From: Channallabes apus
Lineage: Eukaryota > Chordata > Actinopteri > Siluriformes > Clariidae
NCBI GenBank assembly: GCA_030522415.1
Contig: CM060112.1
Span: forward strand, 3,642,001-3,706,000
Direction of reading: 5' to 3'
Length of the DNA: 64,000 nucleotides
Of the stretch, positions 48,031-58,350 are shown piece by piece. Positions within the stretch are counted from its first letter, which is position 1. Each line of letters starts with the position of its first letter. The notes beneath the pieces were generated by a model. It had not been told where the DNA came from and did no database searches. It saw only the letters and a list, made by a program, of their open reading frames with translations. Both the position numbers and the translations under genes were made by a program.

Positions 48031-48166
48031 GGTTTGTAATAGGGAAGGTCGTGTCTACTGTAAATCACAACCAGCAAGCTTTTGCTTATTATTTTTCCTT
48101 TAACACTCGTTCTCTGACTCCAAGCGAATCTCCTATACAGTAAATCTCAAAACATTTGCATAAAAA
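48031..48166 (+). repeat. 135-bp duplicated segment, copy 1
   Basis: Runs from GGTTTGTAATAGGGAAGG to AAACATTTGCAT, then an A-rich tail. Only three substitutions separate it from 49826-49961. Confidence 0.9.
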
Positions 48167-48734
48167 AAAAACAAAAAAAACAACAACTGGTGTCTGGTGT
48201 GTTTGATTTATGATACGACCCGGTATCTGCTGTGCTCATATCCGGTTACCTCCACATTATCTAAGACGTGTGAAATTCTTGACTAGACATGATAACAAGA
48301 GCCAAAATGAAAAAGTGTTTGTTTGTGATTAAACTGTAAACTCCATTTAATATTAATACCAGCTTCATCTATCATAATTTATGCTTGACTACAGACACAT
48401 TTGACCTTCCTACAGTATAATGATTGCTTTTCACTGCAAAATAAAATGATGATGTTGTGAAATAATGACTGAGAGCTGCAGGTAATGAACTATATCCGTG
48501 TTGTTAATGTAATACAATAATCCGCAGCGCTAACGTGAAAACTCATTTGCATGACCGCTGGAAATCTGTTGAAAATAACAAAAAAATAATAATAATAACA
48601 ATAATAAAAAACAACAGCTGGAGCTGATGTGGAATTTTTGTTAGGCAGTACTAGGCACGTGCCGTTAATCAAACACAAAGCAAGAAAGATATGTTTAAAG
48701 CTATTTACAGCTGCTTGCCTAAAATACCTTGTGT

Positions 48735-49640
48735 ATATAGCGCATCTCAATAAATTCAATATTGTGGAAAAGCTTTTTTTTTTTTTTCTAAAGATAAACT
48801 CATATATTTTACATTTATTCCATGTTAAGTGAAATATTTAAGGACTTTTTTTTTTTGTTTTAACTTCAGTGATTATCTCTTACAGCTCATGAAAATCAAA
48901 AAATCCAGTATCTCAAAATGTTAAAATCAATCAAAAAAGGATTTACAGTGCAAAAATGTCCAACTTTTTTGCACTGTAAATGTACATTTACTTGGTTTGG
49001 GGTTCCTTTCAAGTACAGCATGGCATGTAGGCGATCAGTTGAGGCATTAATCAAGACCGGGTTGCTTTGGTACTGTAGCAGCTTTAGCTCATCTGTTTTG
49101 TTGGGTCAGATGTTTCGTTCTTGACAATACTCAATAGATTCTCTGTGGGTTTCAGGTCAGCTCGGTTGGCTGGCCAGTCAATCCTGTGGGCAGGTGATAA
49201 GTCCTGCTGTAAATACTGGAAATAGGCATCTCCATAAAACATGTCAGCAGACGGAAACATGAAGTGCTCAAACATCTCCTGGTAGACAGCTGAGTTGACT
49301 TTGGCCAACATTGGACAGTGGATCAACACCAGCAGACGACATAGCACCCCAAATCATCACTGACTGTAATCGGTCCAGTGCTTTTTCTCCTTAGACCAGG
49401 TAAGACGCTTCTGTCTCTGGTTCAGGAGTGGCTTGATACTGTGATTGTAACAGTTGTAGCCCATTCACCCAAGTGGTGACTCTTGATGCACTGACTCCAG
49501 CCTCACTCAACTCCTTGTGAAGCTCTTCCAAGTTCTTCTTGACAATTTTTTGAAGACTTCAGTCATCTTTGTTGCTTGTTCTCTTTTTCCTACCACACTT
49601 TTCCCTTGTAGTCAACATTCCCCCCTGAGCATCACACCCA
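48735..49640 (-). pseudogene. Tc1-like transposon relic (family C)
   Basis: An inner repeat like that of family B (CAGCTCATGAAAATCAAAAA) at about 48884. On the minus strand the transposase remnants are NSAVYQEMFEHFMFPSADMF, then LQQDLSPAHRIDWPANRADL with PTENL (49084-49347), corresponding to the second Asp region and the DLNPIENL Glu region. Remnants of the N-terminal DNA-binding part extend to about 49620. Multiple stops and frameshifts are present, and the Asp-Leu-Asn-Pro motif is altered to DLKPTEN. Confidence 0.75.
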
Positions 49641-49644
49641 TATG

Positions 49645-50155
49645 ATGTTCTGTTAGAGCAAACATGGAGACACACTGCAGCATTATAACTCCTTCACTGG
49701 ATCTAAGAGGCCCAAAACTGTTCAAGCATGACAAAGTCAGCTCTATAAAGACATGGTTGGAATGGAGTAACTTTGCCAGAGCCCTGACTTAACTCAACCC
49801 CAACACTTATCCACCTGACCTCACTGGTTTGTAATAGGGAAAGTCGTGTCTACTGTAAATCACAGCCAGCAAGCTTTTGCTTATTATTTTGCCTTTAACA
49901 CTCGTTCTCTGACTCCAAGCGAATCTCCTATACAGTAAATCTCAAAACATTTGCATAAAAAGTCATGTAGCTAAATGAACACAATATTGCAGATTCATGC
50001 ACAACATTGAGTAGAAAGCTAGAAGAATCTTCCTAGAAGAATGGAGGACCTAATAACTGCAAAGGCATGAACTCCATATTAATGTCCATAGTAGTGGAAT
50101 ATGATGTTTACACAGGGTTGTGATGGATGTGTCCACTTTTCTGCTATTTTTTTCT
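49645..50155 (+). pseudogene. Tc1-like transposon relic (family D), interrupted
   Basis: CCCAAAACTGTTCAAGCATGAC, TAAAGACATGGTTGGAATGG and CAGAGCCCTGACTTAACTCA are decayed codons of a Tc1 catalytic domain (QHD...KTW...SPDL-like). The 135-bp segment 49826-49961 interrupts it. It resumes with AATGGAGGACCTAATAACTG and ACTCCATATTAATGTCCATA, and GATGTGTCCACTTTTCTGC is a terminus-like end. It is inactive. Confidence 0.6.
49826..49961 (+). repeat. 135-bp duplicated segment, copy 2
   Basis: About 98% identical to 48031-48166 by direct comparison. It lies inside the family D Tc1 relic, so it arrived after that transposon. Confidence 0.9.
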
Positions 50156-50721
50156 GTACAATGTATATAAGATTTTTTAAATCACTTAACCTTGCAAAAA
50201 CTTGTTAGTTATTTACTAAAAACTTTTATTATTATATAAAAATAGAAAATATAAAAACATGGCACGTAAGTCAACTAAACAAGGAAAGAAGGAATTGACA
50301 ACTAAAACTCATCCCCGCTGAAGCTACAAGCATTGACATCCACATGGTAACCTTACCAATGTCCTGGATGGGTTCTTCAGGAACAGGTTTTAAACCCTGT
50401 TCTTGGAGAACTTCCTGTCACACACCCACGCCAACTCAGGTGGCAATGGTTATTAATTAGCTAATTAGCTGCTGAGTCTTTGATGGATTATAGATTCTTT
50501 CTGAGCCATACCATGTAACATATCATTATGAGAGCTAGCAGGAGGGCGTTCATACTGTAGCACTTGCGTGATCAGCCTACGGATGTGTTTAGATTCATTG
50601 ACAGGAAGCCTGTGGATATTTCTCACTGTTTCAGAAGAACTTAAATCATTAGAATGATTTGAATTGAACAAGATGGAGACTGTGGTTTGGGACAGGAGGT
50701 ACTAGGTTCTTGTAGAGTTTT
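50156..50721. other. unassigned non-coding sequence
   Basis: No gene was recognised. Confidence 0.3.
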
Positions 50722-50758
50722 GTAGTAGTTCACTGTAGCCTGTAAGTCAAAGTAAAAG

Positions 50759-50792
<34 letters not shown>

Positions 50793-50968
50793 CTCCCAGA
50801 CTGCGAACATGCTGTTTCGTCCCTGTCTGAAACCATCTCCACTTCTGATTTCAAACACCTGCTACTTGACTGAGTGCTTCACAGAGGGAAGGTAAATCAT
50901 GCAATTACATGTGATATTCAGCAGGGGGCTGATACTTCACACTTCAAATATTACACACCACTGTCGTT
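50722..50968. repeat. unnamed dispersed repeat with (CT)n, copy 2
   Basis: Colinear with 15151-15380, including (CT)n at 50760-50790, CACTTCTGATTTCAAACACC and CACAGAGGGAAGG. Confidence 0.6.
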
Positions 50969-52658
50969 ATGTAGCTCAAAAACATGCAAAATATCCACTA
51001 ATGAAATGACTCAAGCAAAGTACAGATACATATTTAAGTACAATAACAAAGTAAATATAATTAGTTAATGTTCCACTTCTAGTGAGCATTAACCTGAACC
51101 CTGACTCATCATCAAGCTATTTCTGTAGAAGTTCTTTCCTATAGAATTTGTGTACTTCATACAGTGTAGACATTTTACAGGATATGCATCTTTAGGAATG
51201 TTATAGAACATTTTAAGCAGGAAAAGATGCCAAAGTGGATGAGAATCGGAAAGTTTCTATGATAAAAGCATCAACAATTTACTGTACATTTAATTCACCG
51301 TCTTCATCAGCATGTGGGTAAAATCATGGCAACTGTTCCAAACTAAACATTCTTATTATGTCCCAGTATTTTTAATTATCTGTGCATTTTGTTACATGCT
51401 TTTCCTGACTTGTGTAGCTCAACAGACATCGGTTAAGGTTAAAACGCTTAGGCTTTCCCAATAGCGATGGAAGGGGGAAAAATAAAATTTTTATATATAT
51501 AATTTTTATTTTATTTTTTACATTTTTTTTAACCACTACTCATGTCTAAATAATTTTTTAATTCTGTTATTTCTTTTTATTCTTATTCCATATTGATATT
51601 TTGTTCCAGAGTTCTATAAATACTGTACACATCAAAAATATATATACAGTACCGTCTCTGCGTGTAGGATTATCTTAAATGTTTTATAGGTTTTCTTTTG
51701 AACAAGTTACGCATATGGCTATAAAGTTTTTCTAATCTTGCATCATGCAATTTCTTCATCTCAGATGTACAGTAATAAAATATTTTTATTTTCATCAATC
51801 ATGTTCATCCATTCTCCTATAAGGTGCCAATAATTCTAGAGTTGCTGTTTTAATGCACAATCGAAGTGGTTCTCTGATAAACATTTGCAGATGTTTTAAA
51901 AAGGCTGTCTTATAAGATTTCTTCCAACTTTATCTGATATAATACTGTGAGCATGCCATCTGCACCAGGCAGGCCTTTATTTTTATCCTGCAGCGTGTTC
52001 GGGGAGTCATTACCGCACTGAAACAAAGAAAAGTTTCCACCACTCAGCCATTTTCCCAAAGCTAAAGCTTGATGAATCGCAATCTGTTCACAAACAAGTA
52101 TACATATTTCTCAGAACTGGTTGTTTTTCACCAGATCCCTGACATTTATTGGATGAAATGCACCATAAACCATGACAGATCCATCACTGAGCTTCACCAA
52201 AACCTGCACACATGCAACCCTTATCCTTCTCGCCAGCTCACCTTATGACATTCTGGCACCTTTGCGCACCAAAAATCCCAAATTCGAACTCACTGTTCCA
52301 TAAGAGTTGTGTTTGTCATGTTGTGCTTTTAAAGTCTTTAGTCTGCTGAAATCTTTTCAGCTTTGCTTTTTCGCAGAAAATAGCTTCGCGCACTGAAATG
52401 CCATTTCCCTCACAGTTGGTGCCTGACGTCAAGTGAATATTTGACTAGACGTCTTTCTTCGCCTTAAGGAAATGACCTTTAGCTTTTCATCAGTTCCAGA
52501 CAGAATTTTGCATATTTCACTGCAGGTAAGTGTTTGAACATCACATCTTTAAAACCCAAAGGTAACTCTTATTTTCTGATCAATCTTTCTTGGAACTCTC
52601 TATTAAAATGTGTTCTGAGTATAAAATAATAATAATAATAATAATTTTATCATCTTAT
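50969..52658. other. unassigned sequence, possible transposon debris
   Basis: 52000-52530 has the texture of an old antisense transposase (ACCATGACAGATCCATCACT, GAGCTTCACCAAAACCTGCA), but no motif could be confirmed. (AAT)n at 52626-52643. Confidence 0.3.
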
Positions 52659-52661
52659 ATA

Positions 52662-54282
52662 CAGTGGTGTGAAAAACTATTTGCCCCCCTCCTGATTTCT
52701 TATTCTTTTGCATGTTTGTCACACAAAATGTTCCTGATCATCAAACACATTTAACTATTAGTCAAAGATAACACAAGTAAACACAAAATGCAGTTTTTAA
52801 ATGAGGGGTTTTATTATTTAGGGAGAAAAAAATTCCAAACCTACATGGCCCTGTGTGAAAAAGTAATTGCCCCCTGAACCTAATAACTGGTTGGGCCACC
52901 CTTAGCAGCAATAACTGCAATCAAGCGTTTGCGATAACTTGCAACGAGTCTTTTACAGCGCTCTGGAGGAATTTTGTCCCATTCATCTTTGCAGAATTGT
53001 TGTAATTCAGCTTTATTTGAGGGTTTTCTAGCATGAACCGCCTTTTTAAGGTCATGCCACAACATCTCAATAGGATTGAGGTCAGGACTTTGACTAGGCC
53101 ACTCCAAAGTCTTCATTTTGTTTTTCTTCAGCCATTCAGAGGTGGATTTGCTGGTGTGTTTTGGGTCATTGTCCTGCTGCAGCACCCAAGATCGCTTCAG
53201 CTTGAGTTGACGAACAGATGGCCGGACATTCTCCTTCAGGATTTTTTGGTAGACAGTAGAATTCATAGTTCCATCTATCACAGCAAGCCTTCCAGGTCCT
53301 GAAGCAGCAAAACAACCCCAGACCATCACACTACCACCACCATACTTTACTGTTGGTATGATGTTCTTTTTCTGAAATGCTGTGTTACTTTTACGCCAGA
53401 TGTAACAGGACACGCACCTTCCAAAAAGTTCTACTTTTGTCTCGTCGGTCCACAAGGTATTTTCCCAAAAGTCTTGGCAATCATTGAGATGTTTTTTAGC
53501 AAAATTGAGACGAGCCTCAATGTTCTTTTTGCTTAAAAGTGGTTTGCGCCTTGGAAATCTGCCATGCAGGCCGTTTTTGCCCAGTCTCTTTCTTATGGTG
53601 GAGTCGTGAACACTGACCTTAATTGAGGCAAGTGAGGCCTGCAGTTCTTTAGATGTTGTCCTGGGGTCTTTTGTGGCCTCTCGGATGAGTTGTCTCTGCG
53701 CTCTTGGGGTAATTTTGGTCGGCCGGCCACTCCTGGGAAGGTTCACCACTGTTCCATGTTTTTGCCATTTGTGGATAATGGCTCTCACTGTGGTTCGCTG
53801 GAGTCCCAAAGCTTTAGAAATGGCTTTATAACCTTTACCAGACTGATAGATCTCAATTACTTTTGTTCTCATTTGTTCCTGAATTTCTTTGGATCTTGGC
53901 ATGATGTCTAGCTTTTGAGGTGCTTTTGGTCTACTTCTCTGTGTCAGGTAGCTCCTATTTAAGTGATTTCTTGATTGAAACAGGTGTGGCAGTAATCAGG
54001 CCTGGGGGTGACTACAGAAATTGAACTCAGGTGTGATAAACCACAGTTAAGTTATTTTTTTAACAAGGGGGGCAATCACTTTTTCACACAGGGCCATGTA
54101 GATTTGGAGTTTTTTTTCTCCCTTAATAACATAAACCTTCATTTAAAAACTGCATTTTGTGTTCAATTATGTTATCTTTGACTAATAGTTAACGGTTTTT
54201 GATGAGCAGAAACATTTAAGTGTGACATACATGCAAAAGAATAAGAAATCAGGAAGGGGGCAAATAGTTTTTCACACCACTG
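52662..54282 (-). mobile_element. full-length Tc1-like transposon (family A)
   Basis: 1621 bp with matching outer ends CAGTGGTGTGAAAAACTATT on both strands and TA on each side (52660-52661 and 54283-54284). Each terminal repeat is about 200 bp and holds an outer and an inner copy of the GTGTGAAAAA(C/G)TA(A/T)TTGCCCCC motif (inner copies at about 52848-52876 and 54066-54100), the IR/DR arrangement of Sleeping Beauty-type elements. It encloses one intact transposase gene. A deleted sibling lies at 28767-29453. Confidence 0.95.
52880..53902 (-). CDS. Tc1-like DD34E transposase, apparently intact
   Basis: A 340-residue cut-and-paste transposase that would bind the terminal repeats of its own element, excise it and insert it at TA. 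The N-terminus has two helix-turn-helix regions (about 5-50 and 65-110) separated by a GRPT (59-62) variant of the GRPR hook. A basic stretch (101-121) is a likely nuclear signal. The catalytic residues are Asp153 (WTDETK), Asp244 ([10 protein letters not shown]) and Glu279 (SPDLNPIEM), with 34 residues between the last two, and the glycine-rich box is at 188-204. Length and catalytic positions equal those of Sleeping Beauty-type proteins. The ATG at 53902 follows the MPRSKEIQ start usual for the family and the TAG stop lies just inside the left repeat. No internal stop or frameshift is present. Activity is inferred, not shown. Confidence 0.95.
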   Translation of the reverse strand: MPRSKEIQEQMRTKVIEIYQSGKGYKAISKALGLQRTTVRAIIHKWQKHGTVVNLPRSGRPTKITPRAQRQLIREATKDPRTTSKELQASLASIKVSVHDSTIRKRLGKNGLHGRFPRRKPLLSKKNIEARLNFAKKHLNDCQDFWENTLWTDETKVELFGRCVSCYIWRKSNTAFQKKNIIPTVKYGGGSVMVWGCFAASGPGRLAVIDGTMNSTVYQKILKENVRPSVRQLKLKRSWVLQQDNDPKHTSKSTSEWLKKNKMKTLEWPSQSPDLNPIEMLWHDLKKAVHARKPSNKAELQQFCKDEWDKIPPERCKRLVASYRKRLIAVIAAKGGPTSY

Positions 54283-54284
54283 TA

Positions 54285-54779
54285 GATGGTACCAGATAAG
54301 GCAAACCTTGTTTTTTTTTTTTTTACAGTCTCTGAAATTCTAGATATTGACCAGGTATGTGTGTAGTACAAAACCCTACTGGGTCATTATTTAAGTAAAG
54401 CATCACAAGGTAAGCATTTAGCAATAATTTAAAACTGATTCAATCTACTCCTATAGATAGTGATAGTTTCTTTCTTTCTTTTTTTTTAAAGAAAGGCTTG
54501 ATATTAGAAACCTTTTTGGAAATATTTACTTTTAAATATTTACTTTTAAAGTAGTATATTAGTACTACAACTGTATATACAATATTATAATTACTGTTTA
54601 ATTTATAAGTACAAATGAAATTGTGTTGTAAAAACATTTAGTTATCGGTTCTGTAGTAACTGTTTCCTTTGAATTTTTTCACTCATTTGAATTACTCAAA
54701 ACTTTGAGTTGTGTCAAGCTTTCACTCAACCTTTACACACTTTAAACCTAAATTATTATGTGGTTTAGGTTTAGAGTTT
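54285..54779. other. unassigned AT-rich sequence
   Basis: No gene was recognised. Confidence 0.3.
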
Positions 54780-55450
54780 AACACAGTTTATATGTAAAAC
54801 TTTATAGTTGTTGGCTAGATATTACAATTAATATCAAGTGTTTGAATTGTTACATTTATACATAGAACTTTAAGCACTTTATATACTTTGCAGTTTATAT
54901 TTGGAATATTACAGATTTATAACTATAACTTTACATAGTTTATACTCAGAATGTATGCCATTTATACATAGAACTTTACGGTTTATATCTAGAACTTCAC
55001 ATACAGTATATAATTTATATCCAGTAATATAATTCAGAGGTAAACTTACACCACTATTAACATTGTTGAACTTTATACACTTTATACAGTCTGTGAAACA
55101 TCTAGAATTTACACATAACGTGTGCAGTTTATACATAGAACTTCACAGTTTATATACTTTTAGGTTTATATCTGAAACTTTATGCATATTTTATCCAGAA
55201 CATTACGGACTTATATACCCCGATAACTTCACATGTTTGTACCTAGAAATTTACATTTTATACTGATAACTGTGCACAATACAGTATATGCCTATTTTGC
55301 AGTTTATATCCAGAAACTTACTTACTTTATACTAATTTATAGATCAAGAACTTTATATACTTTACACATTAGACATTACCTAGATCTTTACATAATTTAC
55401 ACCTAGAAATTTGTAAGCTTTTAGTTTATACCAAGACGTTTATACACTTT
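54780..55450. repeat. degenerate minisatellite (TTTATA..AGAACTTTACA)
   Basis: Imperfect units such as TTTATACATAGAACTTTACG, TTTATATCTAGAACTTCACA and TTTATATCCAGAAACTTAC repeat throughout with unit lengths of about 20-40 bp. Open frames here encode only repeat-like peptides. Confidence 0.75.
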
Positions 55451-55861
55451 ACACTTGGAATTGCACTTTTTTTTTTTTTTTTTTTTATCAACAAGTTAAT
55501 GGAGTTTAATTGTAGAAATGTACTTGTACACAGAATTGTACTCAGGTTATAAATATAATGATTGAGTTGAATTAGGTTGATTGAGTTTTGTGGCATATAA
55601 TAGATATGAATAAATATTATCTGCAAGTGATTTGTCAAAATTATAATTATTTAAAATGTCATATTTTTGAATCCATATATAGCTCTATATGCTGTAATGT
55701 GGTTGAACATCCAAGAAACAAGATAGATCCTATTTTTGATTATGTTATTGAGGTTATGAACTGTTATTCCTTCCCCCAGAGTCTTTTTTGAAAATGTAGA
55801 CAAAATTTAGCGTGGACAAAAATGCAGCTTGTCATGTCACAGAGAAACTATGAAGTCGAAA

Positions 55862-56100
55862 CTTCTTAAGACCTCTAAGTGCTGACACCGGAGACTCCTT
55901 CCATAAATGTTAAATAAACATGTTCTTACAGAAGCGTTCACCACTTTATAGATTACACTTAAGTTGTAATACTTCTGTGGCTTTTTCCACAAGTCCTTGT
56001 GAATAAGCTGTTGGTACAGAAACTATCTAAAAAACTATATTATTATAGCAAGATTATGAACCTGCACTAGTGTGAATGCAACAGCATTGTGGTGTAAGAA
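55862..56100 (-). repeat. CCAAT/X-box dispersed repeat, copy 5 (partial)
   Basis: The minus strand has AACATTTATGGAAGGAGTCT followed by CCGGTGTCAGCACTTAGAGG, the end block of the family. The CCAAT/X-box side is not clearly preserved. Confidence 0.4.
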
Positions 56101-57132
56101 CAAATAAATACTTCGCTGCTGTATACCTCGAGTCGGAAACCCGACGCATCACATTCGTTTGTCTCTTTAAATTATGGACAGAAACGCGTGTTAAAATTGA
56201 AACTACAAATTATATACTATCTTGTAAGAACCACTGATGATACATTGAGATAAGATGTTGAGCTGACCTACAGTAGAGCGCTCGGCATCACAGACTTGGT
56301 TCTGCCTACACGCTCGATGCTTCTGTCTTCTCTTAAGTTTCTTTCAGGGAGAAAATAAAATTGGCAGTTTTCAAAAGGCCAGGGCTGATGGCTTACAGTG
56401 AGCACACATCAAAGTCACACGCCTCGTCTGCCTCAGAGCGTTACGCGACATGACAAGCAGTAATAACACATTATTCCTGTTTTGAAATTCGAACGGGCTA
56501 AGAGCTAACGTTCTGCCGAAGACCTCGTCACATCTTCACACAAGCTGCTCAGAAATTTGGACAGAGACGCGTCAGTTAAATCTGAATGTTTTTATAATCG
56601 TTTATGAGTCACACACTAGAAATGTCAGTTTTAATGTTTTAGCTGCTCTTAAAAATCTTTTGAACGCATTTATCCGCATTGATGTCACACCATCACATGG
56701 ACCAGATGTACCATTTTAAACTCTTTTCATGTCCAAGAATACACAAAGAACCAGAAGCTGGTGTTTTAAAGGTAGTTAAACCACATTATGTGTTAAAACC
56801 CTGCATGCTATCTACGTACACACACACACACATGCCTTCCTCCCTTCAAATACTGTAATGTTTTTTTTTTGGTGGAGTGGAGTGGGGGGGGGGGGGGGGC
56901 ATTGCACAAAAAAGCAAACAAAAGTGCAGCTGACTATATATAGTGTTTGATTGAATAAACTTTGGGCAATTAGTGTTGGCTGGATTTGTGCATAATTTTC
57001 ACTGGCTCATAAAAACAGCTCTAGATTTGCACCATGTGTGTTGCTCAAAGCTTTGTTAAGCAGAATTGCCAGGTGGTTTTCCCTCGTAATTGGGGTAGTT
57101 TTAAACGGACAGAATGGATTGTATTTATCCAT

Positions 57133-57135
<3 letters not shown>
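56101..57135. other. unassigned sequence with poly-G
   Basis: Sixteen consecutive G at 56884-56899 and a (CA)n run at about 56818-56831. No gene was recognised. Confidence 0.35.

Positions 57136-57220
<85 letters not shown>
57136..57220. repeat. (TA)n microsatellite, 85 bp
   Basis: An uninterrupted TA tract. Frames on both strands through it are artefacts. Confidence 0.97.
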
Positions 57221-57227
<7 letters not shown>

Positions 57228-57477
57228 ACACCCACCAACCGCTTGATTAGTTAATACCTGTAATATTTCTACCCTTGATCTGGCAACCCTGATCATATCA
57301 TACAGTAGATCATAAACTCACATCCTTCATTCTCACATCCACCAAACTAATTCAACACAATAAACATACAGATATACAGTATTATGCTTGATACAGTTTA
57401 TATTTTTAAGTAAGTACACATTTGTACGTATTAAACCTTTACATTTATTCAAACTTTTTGGTTTTGTGGCCGGTTAT

Positions 57478-57655
57478 ACAGTAGCTCTGAGTTAAGGCAC
57501 TGAGTTACTGATTAGAAGGTCTGTGGTTCAAGCCCCAGCTCCACCAGGTTGCCATTGTTGGGCCCTTGAGCAAGGCCCTTAACCCTACTGTATCTGCTCC
57601 AGCGTGTGCTGTATCGTGTCTGGGATATACAAAGAAAGAATTTCACCGTGCTGTA
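57478..57655 (+). repeat. decayed HpaI-like tRNA-SINE
   Basis: GAGTTAAGGCACTGAGTTAC and GGTTCAAGCCCCAGCTCCAC (box regions), followed by TTGTTGGGCCCTTGAGCAAG and GAATTTCACCGTGCTGTAAT. Same type as 10030-10221 but older. Confidence 0.7.
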
Positions 57656-57939
57656 ATAGATAGTTTTAGGTTAACTTTAAGTCAGCTAATTAGATCTCTG
57701 AGTTATCTAGCTAATTCCGGTAAAGTGTGTTGTTAATTTATGTTATTGCATGTACTGTATGTAGAACCTCGGTCCTGGAGGAACGTTGTTTCGTTTCACT
57801 GTGTACTGAACTGTATATAGTTGGAATGATAATAAAAGTCTACTTGACTTGATGTGACAAATAAAGGTTTAACTAAATAACTTAACTTAGTGGTTTTCTT
57901 CATTCTAAACAATACTGGGGATTTAAAGACTGTGAAATA

Positions 57940-58350
57940 ACATTTAGAATTAGGTAATTAAGTAACAACAGTCAGTTGTTATTTTAAGACACGCAGGTCA
58001 GCTGCTCTGGAAAAGTTCCTGCAAGAACAGTACTGTTAGTAAAACCCATCGAGCTCCATGATGATGAAACTGTCCCTCATGAAGACCTTCCCAGGAGAAC
58101 AAGACCAAACCTGAGCTCTGCTGCAGAGGAGACGTTCATTTAGAGACACCAGCCTCAGAAATCACCAATTAACAACCAGCACCTCAGATTAGAGACGTTA
58201 TGAAGCTTCACAGAGCAGAAGTAGCAGATAAACATCTCAATATCAACTGTTCAAAGGAGATTATTGTGGATTTTTGGGCGCCTTTATTATTGTATCGTGA
58301 AGAAAGACCATGGAGTTAGAAGGGGTGTACAAACTTTTGACTGGTAGTGT
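57940..58350 (+). mobile_element. Tc1-derived MITE (family G, copy 3)
   Basis: Opposite orientation to copies 1 and 2. It carries CCCATCGAGCTCCATGATGA, AGGAGAACAAGACC (a decayed GRPRKT-like hook), CACCAGCCTCAGAAATCACC and CTCAATATCAACTGTTCAAA, then the terminus GGGGTGTACAAACTTTTGAC. The left terminus is decayed. Confidence 0.7.

Noticed and set aside
48031..49961. 135-bp direct repeats as LTRs of a small LTR retroelement
   Set aside because: The interval holds Tc1 relics in both orientations. No primer-binding site follows copy 1, no polypurine tract precedes copy 2, and there is no target duplication.
53033..53302. Plus-strand open frame of 89 codons (also 29134-29352)
   Set aside because: Antisense shadow of the Tc1 transposase, repeated in both family A copies.
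57007..57231. YIYIYI frames on both strands (also 28587-28872)
   Set aside because: Translation of (TA)n microsatellites.
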